This document shows positions 1 through 9,719 of a DNA stretch of 64,000 nt, piece by piece. How positions within the stretch are numbered: the first letter of the stretch is position 1; each line of letters begins with the position of its first letter. The stretch covers positions 208,976-272,975 of the forward strand of contig NW_013657639.1 in assembly GCF_000142905.1 (NCBI RefSeq), written 5' to 3'. The DNA is from Thecamonas trahens ATCC 50062. Taxonomy: Eukaryota > Apusozoa > Apusomonadida > Apusomonadidae. Both the position numbers and the translations under genes were made by a program. The notes below the pieces were generated by a model. It saw only the letters and a program-made list of their open reading frames with translations. It did no database searches and had not been told where the DNA came from.

Positions 1-127
1 AAAAAAAAAAAAAAAAGGGAGGGGGGCGTGCGTGTCTTTTGGCAGTGAGGTGGGAGATGTGAGGAGAGGTCCGAGTCGTGGTGGGCGTGGGCATTCGACT
101 TGGGAGAGGGTGGAGAGGTGCAAGAAC

Positions 128-2455
128 ATGGTTTCTAACCGTGAGTTTGCCGTCCTTGCCGTGGGTATCCTCGCTGGCTTTACCATTGCACTCTCGCTCT
201 CGTGGTCGTGGTCGGCCAAGGTGGCTTCGCCCGTCGCTGCTGCAGAGGCTAGGTCCCTCCGTCTCATCTCACGCATCCGCATAGAAGGAGGCGACTCGCC
301 CAAAGAGCAGGCCGATGGCATGGATGGGGTCTCGTGGGAGGATGATGGTGACGGCAATGATAGTGTCGATGGGTTGAGCGCAGGGTACTCGGGCTACAGT
401 GCGAGTCAGGGCAGCTTGGGCTACAGCGATGAGGGGACGAATGGGCAGGAAGGCGGGGCGGGTGATGAACGGGGCGATGGCGACAATGAGATGTTGCCTG
501 TGTCTGGTGATGGCGATGGCACTGACGAGTCGGTGTCCTCGTCCTCTGGTGGCGACGACGCAGAGTTCGGACACGGCCTACCGTATCCGGTGGGAATGGA
601 CAACGATGCGCCGCTGCCGCTGGCGGATCTCGACTCTATGTGCACCGCGCCACCGCAGGGCTTGCCACGGGGCAAGGGCGATGGCAAGCGTCGGTTCATG
701 CTGCTCACGGTGGTGGCCGGCATGGAGAGGCTGTTTAAGAACTACCTGGCGCACGTCTCGCGTCTTGATCTGCCGCATCGCGTAGCTGCGCTGGACAACA
801 CAACACTGGCGATGGCGCGCAAGTATGCGGCGGCCGGTCGCGGTGAGTTTGCGGCGTATCGGCTGGACCTGGAGCTCGACTCGGGCGGGCGGCAGGAGCG
901 CAACTCGTCTTTCGACTTCAAGGGCCGATTTGCGCTTGCTTGGGTTGGTGAGGCGCTCCGCTGGCTCTGCGCCGGCTTTGATGTCTTCCTCACTGACATC
1001 GACGTTGTATGGAAGGCCGATCCACGAGACTTTCTCTACTGCACTGGCAGAAACTGCGTCAACGGTGGCCTCGCCGCCGCAGATGTGGCTTGGACCTCGG
1101 ACAATCTCGGCATCGGCATCGACACCAGCCTAGGTGCCGAGGGCTCGATGCACGGCCAGTACAACACCGGCATGGTCTTGCTTCGGGCGACGCCGGCTGG
1201 CATCGGCATGGTCCGGCACTGGCTCGCAGCTGCGCAGGATGGCCTGACCAAGACTGGCAGGTACGACTTTGTGCGGACGCACCAGGAGGCCTTCAATCGC
1301 ATTGTCAACCCAATGCATAATGACAACATTATCCGCGATGTGGTGGAAGGCGGGCCGCCGCGGACGGTGACTCGGACAATCGAGGCTCGCGACGACGTGA
1401 GCCTGCCGCGTGTCGACCTCGTTGCTGGCCTCTTGCCACTCGGCGGCTTTCTCTCGGGCCACACCGCATTTGTGCAGCAGATGGCGTACGGGCGTCGCAA
1501 GCTGCTTGACGCGCCGTTTCCGGCCTTTGCCATCCACGCCACCTATACTCGCACTAACTCGGCGCGCGGCAAGGAATACCGGTTTGCCGAGGCCGGCGAG
1601 TGGATCGCTCGCGACACTGACTGGCCGCTGCCGGCGCAGTCTGTCACCTTTTCCTTTGGCCCGTCTCGGGTCCCCGGCGTGAACGCGACGACGGTCGGCG
1701 CCGAGGCACACATCCGCTCGATCCGTGAGCAGCTGCGTGACATCCGCAACGCACTAGTCCTCGCCGGCGCCCTCAAGCGGACGCTCGCCATACCGCGCGC
1801 CACCTGCCACTGCGACGTGGCATCCATGGACAACATCATGGCAGCAGGCTGCCGCTTCCCGGGCTCCAACCAGGTCATTGATGACAAGGACGTCCGCGCT
1901 GACTTTGTCCCCTTTGCCTGTCCGCTCGACCACATCATGGACACCGCCATGGCCACCGGCCCGCTCGCCCTCGAGCGTGGCATTCACATCCGCCCGCTCG
2001 ATCCGGCCGGCGAGGCGCCCGACGCGGTCCTCGACGCCGCGCCGCTCGAGGCTGCAGGCAAGCTCCCGCTCCAGCCAGGTGATCTGCTCCGCACCCTCTC
2101 CGCCGCAGTCAAGGTCACGGCTGGCGCGGACTCGGCCAAGCTGCTGGACGTCACGCCGTGGATCGCGATCCTCGATGGCCTGCGCCCGCTTGTCGTCCCC
2201 GATGACGTTGCGGCGGACCAGCGAGGCCCTGCACGCAAGCTCGCGGACTGGGCCGCCACGCACGCCGACTTTGTGGTCTCCACCAACAACTGGTGCACCG
2301 AGTGCTTTCCCAAGCCCTGCCACGAGTGGTTTCCGCCGGGCGTGCTCGACGAGTTTGCCGGCAGAATCCACCCGACCCGTGAGACCGAGGAGCTTGTATG
2401 CATCGATCTCATGACGGATGCTGTCGGCAAGACGCCCATCACTAGCCGGCCTTGA
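128..2455 (+). CDS. Type II membrane nucleotide-diphospho-sugar glycosyltransferase
   Basis: A probable Golgi/ER glycosyltransferase of the nucleotide-diphospho-sugar transferase fold (Pfam Nucleotid_trans, as in plant GT77-type enzymes). I start at the ATG at 128, giving 775 aa; the frame stays open upstream only through non-ATG codons. Residues about 7-28 are a single hydrophobic signal anchor. An acidic Gly/Ser/Asp linker to about residue 170 follows. The catalytic domain then shows VFLTDIDVVW near residues 285-294, whose DID is the DxD metal/nucleotide-sugar motif, and a downstream QYNTGMVLLRA segment typical of the family. A Cys-rich C-terminal part (NWCTECFPKPC) follows. The donor sugar and acceptor cannot be read from sequence. 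It lies 184 bp upstream of the NDK gene on the same strand. The fold call is confident; the GT77 assignment is family-level inference. Confidence 0.75.
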   Translation: MVSNREFAVLAVGILAGFTIALSLSWSWSAKVASPVAAAEARSLRLISRIRIEGGDSPKEQADGMDGVSWEDDGDGNDSVDGLSAGYSGYSASQGSLGYSDEGTNGQEGGAGDERGDGDNEMLPVSGDGDGTDESVSSSSGGDDAEFGHGLPYPVGMDNDAPLPLADLDSMCTAPPQGLPRGKGDGKRRFMLLTVVAGMERLFKNYLAHVSRLDLPHRVAALDNTTLAMARKYAAAGRGEFAAYRLDLELDSGGRQERNSSFDFKGRFALAWVGEALRWLCAGFDVFLTDIDVVWKADPRDFLYCTGRNCVNGGLAAADVAWTSDNLGIGIDTSLGAEGSMHGQYNTGMVLLRATPAGIGMVRHWLAAAQDGLTKTGRYDFVRTHQEAFNRIVNPMHNDNIIRDVVEGGPPRTVTRTIEARDDVSLPRVDLVAGLLPLGGFLSGHTAFVQQMAYGRRKLLDAPFPAFAIHATYTRTNSARGKEYRFAEAGEWIARDTDWPLPAQSVTFSFGPSRVPGVNATTVGAEAHIRSIREQLRDIRNALVLAGALKRTLAIPRATCHCDVASMDNIMAAGCRFPGSNQVIDDKDVRADFVPFACPLDHIMDTAMATGPLALERGIHIRPLDPAGEAPDAVLDAAPLEAAGKLPLQPGDLLRTLSAAVKVTAGADSAKLLDVTPWIAILDGLRPLVVPDDVAADQRGPARKLADWAATHADFVVSTNNWCTECFPKPCHEWFPPGVLDEFAGRIHPTRETEELVCIDLMTDAVGKTPITSRP

Positions 2456-2639
2456 CCATCGACACGAGCACGCTGCTGGACTCAGCGTCTTTGCCTTTTG
2501 CACGCAGTTGACGACTGATGTGAGCGTAGGGCGGCAAGTGGCGCCGAGTAGGGCAACGGGCCTCTCAGGAGAGGAACCGGTGTCGTATGCCATTATCGTT
2601 GACGGTCGAAACCACCCCTCTTAACCTCAACTAACAACC

Positions 2640-3395
2640 ATGGCTGACTCCTCCGCTGAGCGTACCTACGTGATGATCAAGCCCGATGGCGTGGCCCGTG
2701 GCCTCGTACGTGCTCTAGAGGGATGGAAGGGAGAGGGAGGGAGAGGGAGGGAGGGGGAGGGGAGGGGGGAGGGATTGCAAGAAATGGCACATCCACCACC
2801 ATTCGGCAGAAGGGGAAGGGGCGGAGGGGGGGGGGAGGTCACGGAAGGGTGGGAGTGGGGGGGGGGGAGGGGGGGGACGGACACATGATGTGTAGGTTTA
2901 TGTTTTTGTATGGGTAGGAGGTGGGGTTTGGGCGCGGTGTGTGCTCACGGGGCGTGTGTGTGGTGGCGGGTCGTGGTCATGGCGGCGGGGGCGTAGATCG
3001 GTGACGTTATCTCCCGCTTCGAGAACAAGGGCCTCCAGCTTGTGGCCATGAAGCTCGTTCAGGTCACGCCTGAGCACGCTGAGAAGCACTACGAGGACCT
3101 CAAGTCGAAGCCTTTCTTCGCTGGCCTCGTCGAGTTCATCACCTCGGGCCCCGTGTGCGCGATGGTGTGGAAGGGCCCGAACGCCGTCCGCATCGGCCGC
3201 CTCCTCGTCGGCGCCACCAACCCGGCCGAGGCTGCTGTCGGCACTGTCCGTGGCGACCTCGCCGCTGACATCTCGCGCAACATCGTCCACGCTTCGGATG
3301 CTGTCGAGTCCGCCAACCACGAGATCGCTCTCTGGTTCAAGGACGAGGAGATCACCTCGTGGGACCTCCCGGCCGCCCAGTGGATCTGCGAGTAA
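2640..3395 (+). CDS. NDK: Nucleoside diphosphate kinase
   Basis: It transfers the terminal phosphate from NTPs to NDPs through a phosphohistidine. There are two exons: 2640-2705 and 2997-3395, giving 154 aa, the usual length. The phase-0 intron 2706-2996 starts GTACGT and ends TAG and is packed with G runs on the sense strand. Exon 1 ends ...DGVARGL and exon 2 resumes IGDVISRF, matching the family without a missing residue. The active-site block reads RNIVHASDAVESA, with the catalytic His in NIVHASD. Further family blocks are KPFFAGLVEF, GPVCAMVW, ATNPAEA and GTVRGD. The start ATG follows a CAACC context. The gene converges on the acidic-repeat gene with 80 bp between stops. Function is certain at family level; cytosolic location is inferred from the absence of a leader. 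Confidence 0.95.
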
Positions 3396-3475
3396 TCGTC
3401 GCGCTCACGCTCGCTGTGCTCGTTGATGACAATGAACGTCGCCGTTTGTCGCTTGTCTCTTTAGCCTCTCCCGGT

Positions 3476-6400
3476 TTATCGGTATCCGAGGCCATACCCG
3501 TAGTTGGTGCCATACCTGTAGCCGGCGCCGTGACTCGACGGCGATCCCGGGCTGGTGTAGCCCGTCGACACCCTGGCCGGCATTCGGGCCGCCGCGGCCT
3601 CGCGGACAAGCGACGAAACGACAGCAGTGAGCGAGTCGAACGCTTGTTCACGCGCCGGATCGAGTCCTTCGGTGAGAGAGCCGACACGATATGAGGCCGG
3701 CGGCGGCGCAACCGGTCGCGGCTGAGTCGGCGGCGGCGTGGCGTGAGACACGAGCGGCGAGTAGACCCGCTGGCGCGGGCGCAGTGGTGGCTGTGTCTGC
3801 CATTGTGCGGCGGCCGCCGCCGCGGCCTCTTTGTCGCGGACAACCTCGCGGAGGAATGGGAGCAGCGGCTGGGCCATCAGATGCGGCGTGGCGCGCGCAA
3901 GAAGCGAGCTCAGCGCCGGAAGCTGGCAGGTGTGCAGGACGTCGTAGAGCTCAACGACTGGGAGCGAGAGCAGCTCGGTAAAGAGCTCAACATCAGATGC
4001 CGGCATCCGAAGCGGCGGTGATGTGTGCTGTGGGGGGAGGAAGGGGGTCCGGCGGGGCGGCGTCGGTGACGGCGCGGCGTAGATGTCGGCTGTGGCAGGC
4101 GGCGGGGCGCTGACCGAGTCGAGCCGCGCGCTTAGCGTGGCGACCTGGGCCTTGAGTCGGTCGATGAGCGCTGCGTTGGAGGCGACAGCCTGGAGGGTCT
4201 CGAGCTCACCAACAAGCGAGGCGATCCACTGCTTGATGGCGAGTACTTCTTTCTCGGCCGACGTGGCCTCTGTCGCCAGCGTCGGCTGGGTGAGCGACGA
4301 CGGAGGCGAGGCGAGCGGGCCTGACGCGAGAAGCTCGTCAACCTGGGCGGCGAGTTCGCGCGCCTGGCGCTCCTGCTCGTCATCGAGTCGAAGCGCAGCC
4401 TCGTGCTCAATCATGGCCTGCTGGCGGGCCAGCTCGGCTAGGCTCACTTGGCGGGCATCGATCTTGGCCTCGGCGGCCTTGCGGGCTTCGACGGCCGCTT
4501 GGGCAGCTGCTGCCGCCCGCTCGGCAGCCTTGCGTTCGGCTTCGAGTGCTGCCCGCGCAGCTGCTGCCTCGCGCTGTGCCTCCTCGAGTGCGGCGCGCAT
4601 AGCAGCAACGTCGTCAGTCGCCAAGGCTACGCTGGATGTCTCGGAACGGAACGAGGTCTCGTGGGAAGGCGGTGGCGGCGTGAGCCGTGCCGGATCAGGG
4701 GCTGGCTCGGGACTCGACGCGCGCACGGGGGCAGCAGTCGCAAGCGCCTGGTCTGGCTCCGACTCGACAAGCTGCATGGACGACCAGAGCTCCTCGATGG
4801 CAGCGGCGCGCGAGGTGTTGAGCTCCTCGTCGACATAGCGATTCTGGGCGCGGAGCTCGTCCTTGAGGCCGTCGTTGCCGGCCTTGATAGAGGCCATGCG
4901 GACGGCGCTGGTGTGGGAGGCAACGCGGGAGCCAGCTGTCTTGATGTCCGCGCGGGCAGTGTCAGCGGAGACGACAGTTAGGGTGTGGGCGATGAGGCTG
5001 GCGGCGGCGGCGTCGAGTGAGTCCCAGGCAGCGAGCGAGGCTTCGCGGCGGACGGCGGCAGCTGAAGCGAGGAGCGCCGAGCCGTCGTTCTGGAGGCTTG
5101 TGACGGCGGTAGCAGCGACAGAGTTCTCCCACAGTTGAGCGTCGGTGACCGCGACAGCCGCAATCCGCGAGTCGACGGCGCGGACAAGAGCAAGGACAGC
5201 AGCGTGGACACCGCGAGCCTCAAGAACCAGCTCCTTGTCTTCTTCGCCGGGCTGGGCGGCAACATCAGCCAGTGACGCAACCTGGTCCATCAGCTCGCAG
5301 AGGCGAATCGCAACGACCGAGTCATTCTGGCGCTCGAGAGCTACTGATGAATCGTCGTCCGAGTATCCGTCGTAGGACGAGGTAACGGTGTCCGAATCCG
5401 ACTCGGCACCAGCCTTGATAAGAGCCTCGACCTTAGGGTGGCGCGGCGAGACTGGGGCCGGCTCGGGAGCAGCCGATACCACGCCGTGGGCCAGAGCCGG
5501 ATGGAAACAGGCTGCGCATTGATTGAGGCGAAGACCAAACTTCTTGCGCTCAAACTCTTCGCATGTGCATCCGTCAGCTGTGCACCGTGCGCCACTGGAT
5601 GTCGGCTTGGGCGAGTTGTCGGATGTGGATTCCGGTGCGGGGGGGTGTTGTCGGCGAGATGCGCCGCGCTGGTGGACTCCGGTGCGAACGGGGTGTTGTC
5701 GGCAAGATGCGCCGCGCTGGTGGACTCCGGTGCGAGCGAAGCTGTTGGATTGTTGTCAACCTCGTGAAGCGAGGCAAGAAGCTCTTGTATGTCTTCGGCG
5801 TCCTCGGTGGTAGAATCGAGCGCGGCCGGAGCAGTGGCCTCGTCGACCTCGTGGAGGGACGACAGCATGTCCTGAATGTTGCTGGCATCATCAGTGTCGG
5901 CGGCATTATCGGAGTCAGAGACGGCAAGAACGGCAGCAACATCGCCTCCGGCCTCGACGGCCGCCAGAAGCGCAGCAACGTCTGGGTCAGGAGCGGATGA
6001 TGACGAGGATGACGAGGATGACAATGTACCATCCATCTCCACTGGCTCGGGCACGACGGTAGTGGTCGTGGCGTCGGAAACATCGACATGTGACGGTTCG
6101 ATTCTGTTCGGCATGGTGCTGGTGGAGTTGGCAATGACAGCAGGCTTGGTCTCGGCCGCAATCTCAGCATCAGTCTCAGCATCACCATCAGCATCAGCAT
6201 CAGCCTCATCACCATCGCCCTCTGTCGGCAGCGCCGACACATCCTCGATCTCTGGCTTGCAATCCAAACCATCGCTACTCGTGTCCGCCGCCAAAACATT
6301 TGTCTTAGACTCTGCTTTGGCTTCAGCCGCCGTCATGGTCTCTACCTCGGCCTCGGCCTCAGCCTCATCACCATCGCCCTCTACCGGCAGCGCCGACACA

Positions 6401-7376
6401 TCCGCGATCTCTGGCTTGCAGTCTGAGCCATCGCTGCTTGCATCTATCGTCGCGACATCCGTCTTGGCCTCAGCCTCGGCCTCAGCCCCAGCTTCGGCCT
6501 CAGCCTCATCACCATCGCCCTCTGCCGGCAGCGCCGACACATCCGCGATCTCTGGCTTGTAGTCCGAACCATCGCTGCCTGCATTCATCGTCACGACATC
6601 CGTCTTGGCCTCGGCCTCAGCCCCATCTTCGGCCTCAACCTCAGCCTCGTCATCCTCTCCCTCGCCCAGCAGTGCAAGTACATCCTCGATCTCAGACTCG
6701 CAGTCCGAACCATCACTGCTTGCATCCATCGTCACGACATCCGCCTTGGCCTCAGCCCCAGCCCGGCCCCAGCTTCGGCCTCAGCCTCAGCCTCGGCCTT
6801 GGCCTCAGCCTCGTCATCCTCTCCCTCGCCAAGAAGCGCAAGCACATCCTCGATCTCAGACTCACAGTCCGAACCATCACTGCTTGCATCCATCGTCACG
6901 ACATCCGCCTTGGCCTCGGCCTCAGCCCCAGCACCAGCACCAGCCTCGGCCTCAACCTCAGCCTCGTCATCCTCTCCCTCGCCCAGCAGTGCAAGTACAT
7001 CCTCGATCTCAGACTCGCAGTCCGAACCATCACTGCTTGCATCCATCGTCACGACGTCCGCCTTGGCCTCAGCCCCAGCCCCAGCCCCAGCTTCGGCCTC
7101 AGCCTCAGCCTCGGCCTCGGCCTCAGCCTCGGCCTCGGCCTCAGTCTCATCACCATCCTCGCCCTCGCCCAGCAGCGCCAGAACATCGTCAACATCTGAC
7201 ACATCGTCATCAGTCCCGTCCTCCCCATCGTCCGTCAGTGCGTTCAGCACATCGCCCAGATCGCCGCTCTTCGCGTTGCCGTACTCCTCGGCACCCTCGC
7301 CGTCTTCCTCGGCAGCACCGAGCATAGCAAGGATGTCATCCAAGTCCTCATCTGTGCCAGAGCCATTTCCAGCCAT
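3476..7376 (-). CDS. Acidic-repeat, Cys/His-module, coiled-coil protein (two apparent frame breaks)
   Basis: Three consecutive open frames make one minus-strand gene of about 1,300 codons if one base is added near 6765-6772 and one in the G7 run at 5639-5645. Two added bases make the span 3476-7376 divisible by three. The start is the ATG at 7374-7376 (MAGNGSG). The N-terminal third has six copies of an acidic repeat built on SDGSD..(E/K)..EI.DV.AL..EG.DDE, with related DIQELLASLHEVD units after them. A Cys/His module follows at about 5480-5600 (C-x4-C-x-C-x2-F, then C-x2-C-x-H-P-x3-H), which looks zinc-binding. The rest contains a long Ala/Glu/Arg coiled coil (about 4130-4620), a Pro-rich stretch and a Gly/Tyr tail (GYGLGYR). 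I do not recognise the family. A scaffold or cytoskeletal role is only a guess from the coiled coil. Confidence 0.7.
6180..7180 (-). repeat. Coding minisatellite in acidic-repeat gene
   Basis: The segment carries six related units of about 140-166 bp, each with the landmark 'catcc(t/g)cgatctc' near 6240, 6402, 6542, 6682, 6848 and 7002. They are separated by GCC-TCA-rich spacers of variable length encoding (A/E)-rich runs. The three copies nearest the start codon are almost identical at the DNA level and the three farther copies have diverged together, which suggests two rounds of local duplication. One spacer near 6765-6772 is a base shorter than its sister near 7071-7092, and this breaks the frame. 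Confidence 0.8.
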
Positions 7377-7511
7377 CTTCTGTCGCCCCTGCACACAGGC
7401 GTTCCCCCTCCCGTGACAAGTGTCCTTCCTCGTCTCCAAACCGGCCCCTCCCTCTCCCCCGTACCCATGTGCCTGCTCGCCTAACTGCCACCGCCAACGT
7501 CAGATGCCCGA

Positions 7512-7512
<1 letters not shown>

Positions 7513-7576
<64 letters not shown>
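7513..7576. repeat. (CA)n microsatellite in divergent promoter region
   Basis: About 64 bp of CA dinucleotides with one T interruption lie in the 393-bp interval (7377-7769) between the divergent acidic-repeat gene and the NXPE-like gene. C runs near 7671-7682 and CACATC-rich sequence follow. No other element is recognisable in this interval. Confidence 0.9.
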
Positions 7577-7578
<2 letters not shown>

Positions 7579-7769
7579 ACCACATCACATACCACATCGC
7601 ATCACACAACACCATCACACCATACAAATACCTCATGTACATTCGTCCCTCCCGATCGGACCTTCTCTGCCCCCCCCCCCCCTCACTCCCCACGCACGAT
7701 TCGACACGCGCGACGCACGGGCAGCCATTCGACTCGCCCACGTACTCGCACGCCATGCCACAAATCACA

Positions 7770-9692
7770 ATGGCACGCATGCTGGTGGTGGTGGGCATGG
7801 CAGCGGTCATTGCTGTCCTCGCCCTCCAGGTCTGGTTCCGCTGCCCGTCCGAGGTCGAGGTCACCATGCCGGCGTTCGGCGGCTGGCATACTCCGCCGCC
7901 AGCAAAGGACTCCTCGCCGCAGCAGAGTCCGAGCTGGGGTGGCAACCTTTCGTTGAGCGCCTCGATTCAAAGCCCAGAGGAGGCCACACTTCCGAGTTGC
8001 ATTCGATACAAGCCCAAGCCGATTCCTGCTGTCCTACATCCGCCGCGGACGTTGGACGATGCCGAGTACGGCGTGGAGATGGACGGACTCAATCTGGCCT
8101 TCCCGGATCTCGGCGGCCCGGAGAACGATCCGTTCGAGGAGGCCATTCTCGAGGCGGCAAACATGCAAATTCCGATGACGTTTGCCCATCAGCTTGACTG
8201 CGCGCCCTGCGTCCGCGACTACGAGGTCTCAGAACCCGTCGAGATCCGCCTCGTCTTCCCGGAGCACCACCCGCTGAACAAAGCGACTGAGCCCGGTGTG
8301 GCCAAGCGCAAGGCCGCTGTGCTCCATGTTCTGTTCGAGGGCCCAGAGCTGGTCCTTGGTGAGGTCTTTAACAACCGCGATGGCACGTACGCAGTGACCG
8401 TGCCCGACGGCTTCCGCGTGCCTGGGCAGTACCGGCTGACGGTCCGCATCCAGCACCTGGCGTATCCGTTTACTCGGGCGAAGCGATTCAACGACCGCGA
8501 CGTTGGCTGCAACTACACGCCTGATGCACCAGACTACTCGGCGCAGTGGTACGACGCCACGCCGATGGGCTACCCCAAGCCGTTTGTGGTCACGGGCGAG
8601 ATCCACCCGCTCGCAACCCCGGCCGGTCGCAGCAGCCTTCCGCGGTGCACTTACATGGACGACGCCTCGCACCGCGGCCGCTGGCTCAACACGCTCCTTG
8701 AGGAGAGCCGGGTCTGGCGCGCCCCAGGCTCGCCCTGGCGCCGATTCATGGACGAGATCAGCGGCGAGCCATGGCTCTGGCTCCCAGACGCCTGCCGCCT
8801 CCTCCCCATCTTCGACGAGGCTGCGGTGGCGTGCATCATGGGTCAGAACACCACGGCACGGGCGACTGGCGACTCGCACATGACCATCAACATGTTTAAC
8901 CACCAGGTCCTTGGCGCCGGCGCAGAGCGGAAGCTCAGCCACACCCGAGACGACTTTGACGGCGCTCTCTTCCAGCCGGGCATGAACATCCACCGCGACT
9001 TTGACTTTTGGCAGTACTACAAGCCGGCGCGCGAGACGCGTGTCTCACGCGCGCCAGGTGAAACTGCCGCTGGTGTGACCGCCAAGTACGGTCGGCTTGT
9101 CGGCCGCATGACTTGGCGCCCGGGCACCGACGAGATGTCGATGCTGATGCTTAATCTCCGTGAGCTCGTTGCGCCCGCGCCCAAGGACAACGAGTGGCTC
9201 AAGAACACGCCGCCCGACATCCAGCCGCACCTGCTCAAGCCGAGCACGCTCACTCTCATCGACTTTGGTGCGTGGTACATCCAAGAGCCGCGCGGCGTCA
9301 TCCGCGAACACGCCCGCGACTTTGCCGACTTTTTCGTCAACGAGTACCTCGCCGACGACGAGACGTATCCCACAAAGTCGCGCATCGTCTACCTCTCCAC
9401 GCCGCCGGCCAACGAATTTGTCGACCCAAAGCGTGCCTTTGCGCCGACATGCGATACCAACCTCCGCCGCATGGCGCTCAATCGCGTCGTCCGGCCCATT
9501 CTCATCAAAGCCGGCATCGACTACCTCGATCTCTTCGCTCTTGCGTACCCGCGATACTACACCGAGCGCGACCTCTGCGGCGGCCACTGGGTGTGCGAGC
9601 CAAGCCATCCGGTCACGCCGCTGGCCGTCTGGCAGCAGCTCATCATCGCCAACGCCATCTGCCCCGGCGAGTGGTCCGACTGCGATGCCTAA
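7770..9692 (+). CDS. NXPE-like type II membrane protein (filamin-type Ig + SGNH/PC-esterase)
   Basis: A probable Golgi-lumenal acyl-esterase or acyltransferase-like protein. I prefer the ATG at 7770 (CACAATGG, 640 aa). In-frame ATGs at 7755 and 7635 are alternatives, the latter adding a low-complexity leader. A signal anchor (LVVVGMAAVIAVLALQVWF) opens the protein. Around residues 150-245 is a filamin-type Ig-like domain (NRDGTYAVTVP, VPGQYRLTV). A GDSH block near residue 366 supplies the SGNH nucleophile context. Near the C terminus DLCGGHWVCEP gives a D-x3-H arrangement of catalytic Asp and His. The same two-domain order is known from animal NXPE proteins and related PC-esterases (Pfam PC-Esterase). 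The substrate is unknown. The stop is 27 bp from the convergent METTL2-like stop. Confidence 0.65.
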   Translation: MARMLVVVGMAAVIAVLALQVWFRCPSEVEVTMPAFGGWHTPPPAKDSSPQQSPSWGGNLSLSASIQSPEEATLPSCIRYKPKPIPAVLHPPRTLDDAEYGVEMDGLNLAFPDLGGPENDPFEEAILEAANMQIPMTFAHQLDCAPCVRDYEVSEPVEIRLVFPEHHPLNKATEPGVAKRKAAVLHVLFEGPELVLGEVFNNRDGTYAVTVPDGFRVPGQYRLTVRIQHLAYPFTRAKRFNDRDVGCNYTPDAPDYSAQWYDATPMGYPKPFVVTGEIHPLATPAGRSSLPRCTYMDDASHRGRWLNTLLEESRVWRAPGSPWRRFMDEISGEPWLWLPDACRLLPIFDEAAVACIMGQNTTARATGDSHMTINMFNHQVLGAGAERKLSHTRDDFDGALFQPGMNIHRDFDFWQYYKPARETRVSRAPGETAAGVTAKYGRLVGRMTWRPGTDEMSMLMLNLRELVAPAPKDNEWLKNTPPDIQPHLLKPSTLTLIDFGAWYIQEPRGVIREHARDFADFFVNEYLADDETYPTKSRIVYLSTPPANEFVDPKRAFAPTCDTNLRRMALNRVVRPILIKAGIDYLDLFALAYPRYYTERDLCGGHWVCEPSHPVTPLAVWQQLIIANAICPGEWSDCDA

Positions 9693-9719
9693 CGCACTAC
9701 GAGCCGCCGCGCCCGCTCT

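Noticed and set aside
1-16. Poly(A) run at the window start as a retrotransposon tail
   Set aside because: There is no element or target-site duplication within view; only a 16-A homopolymer is visible at the edge.
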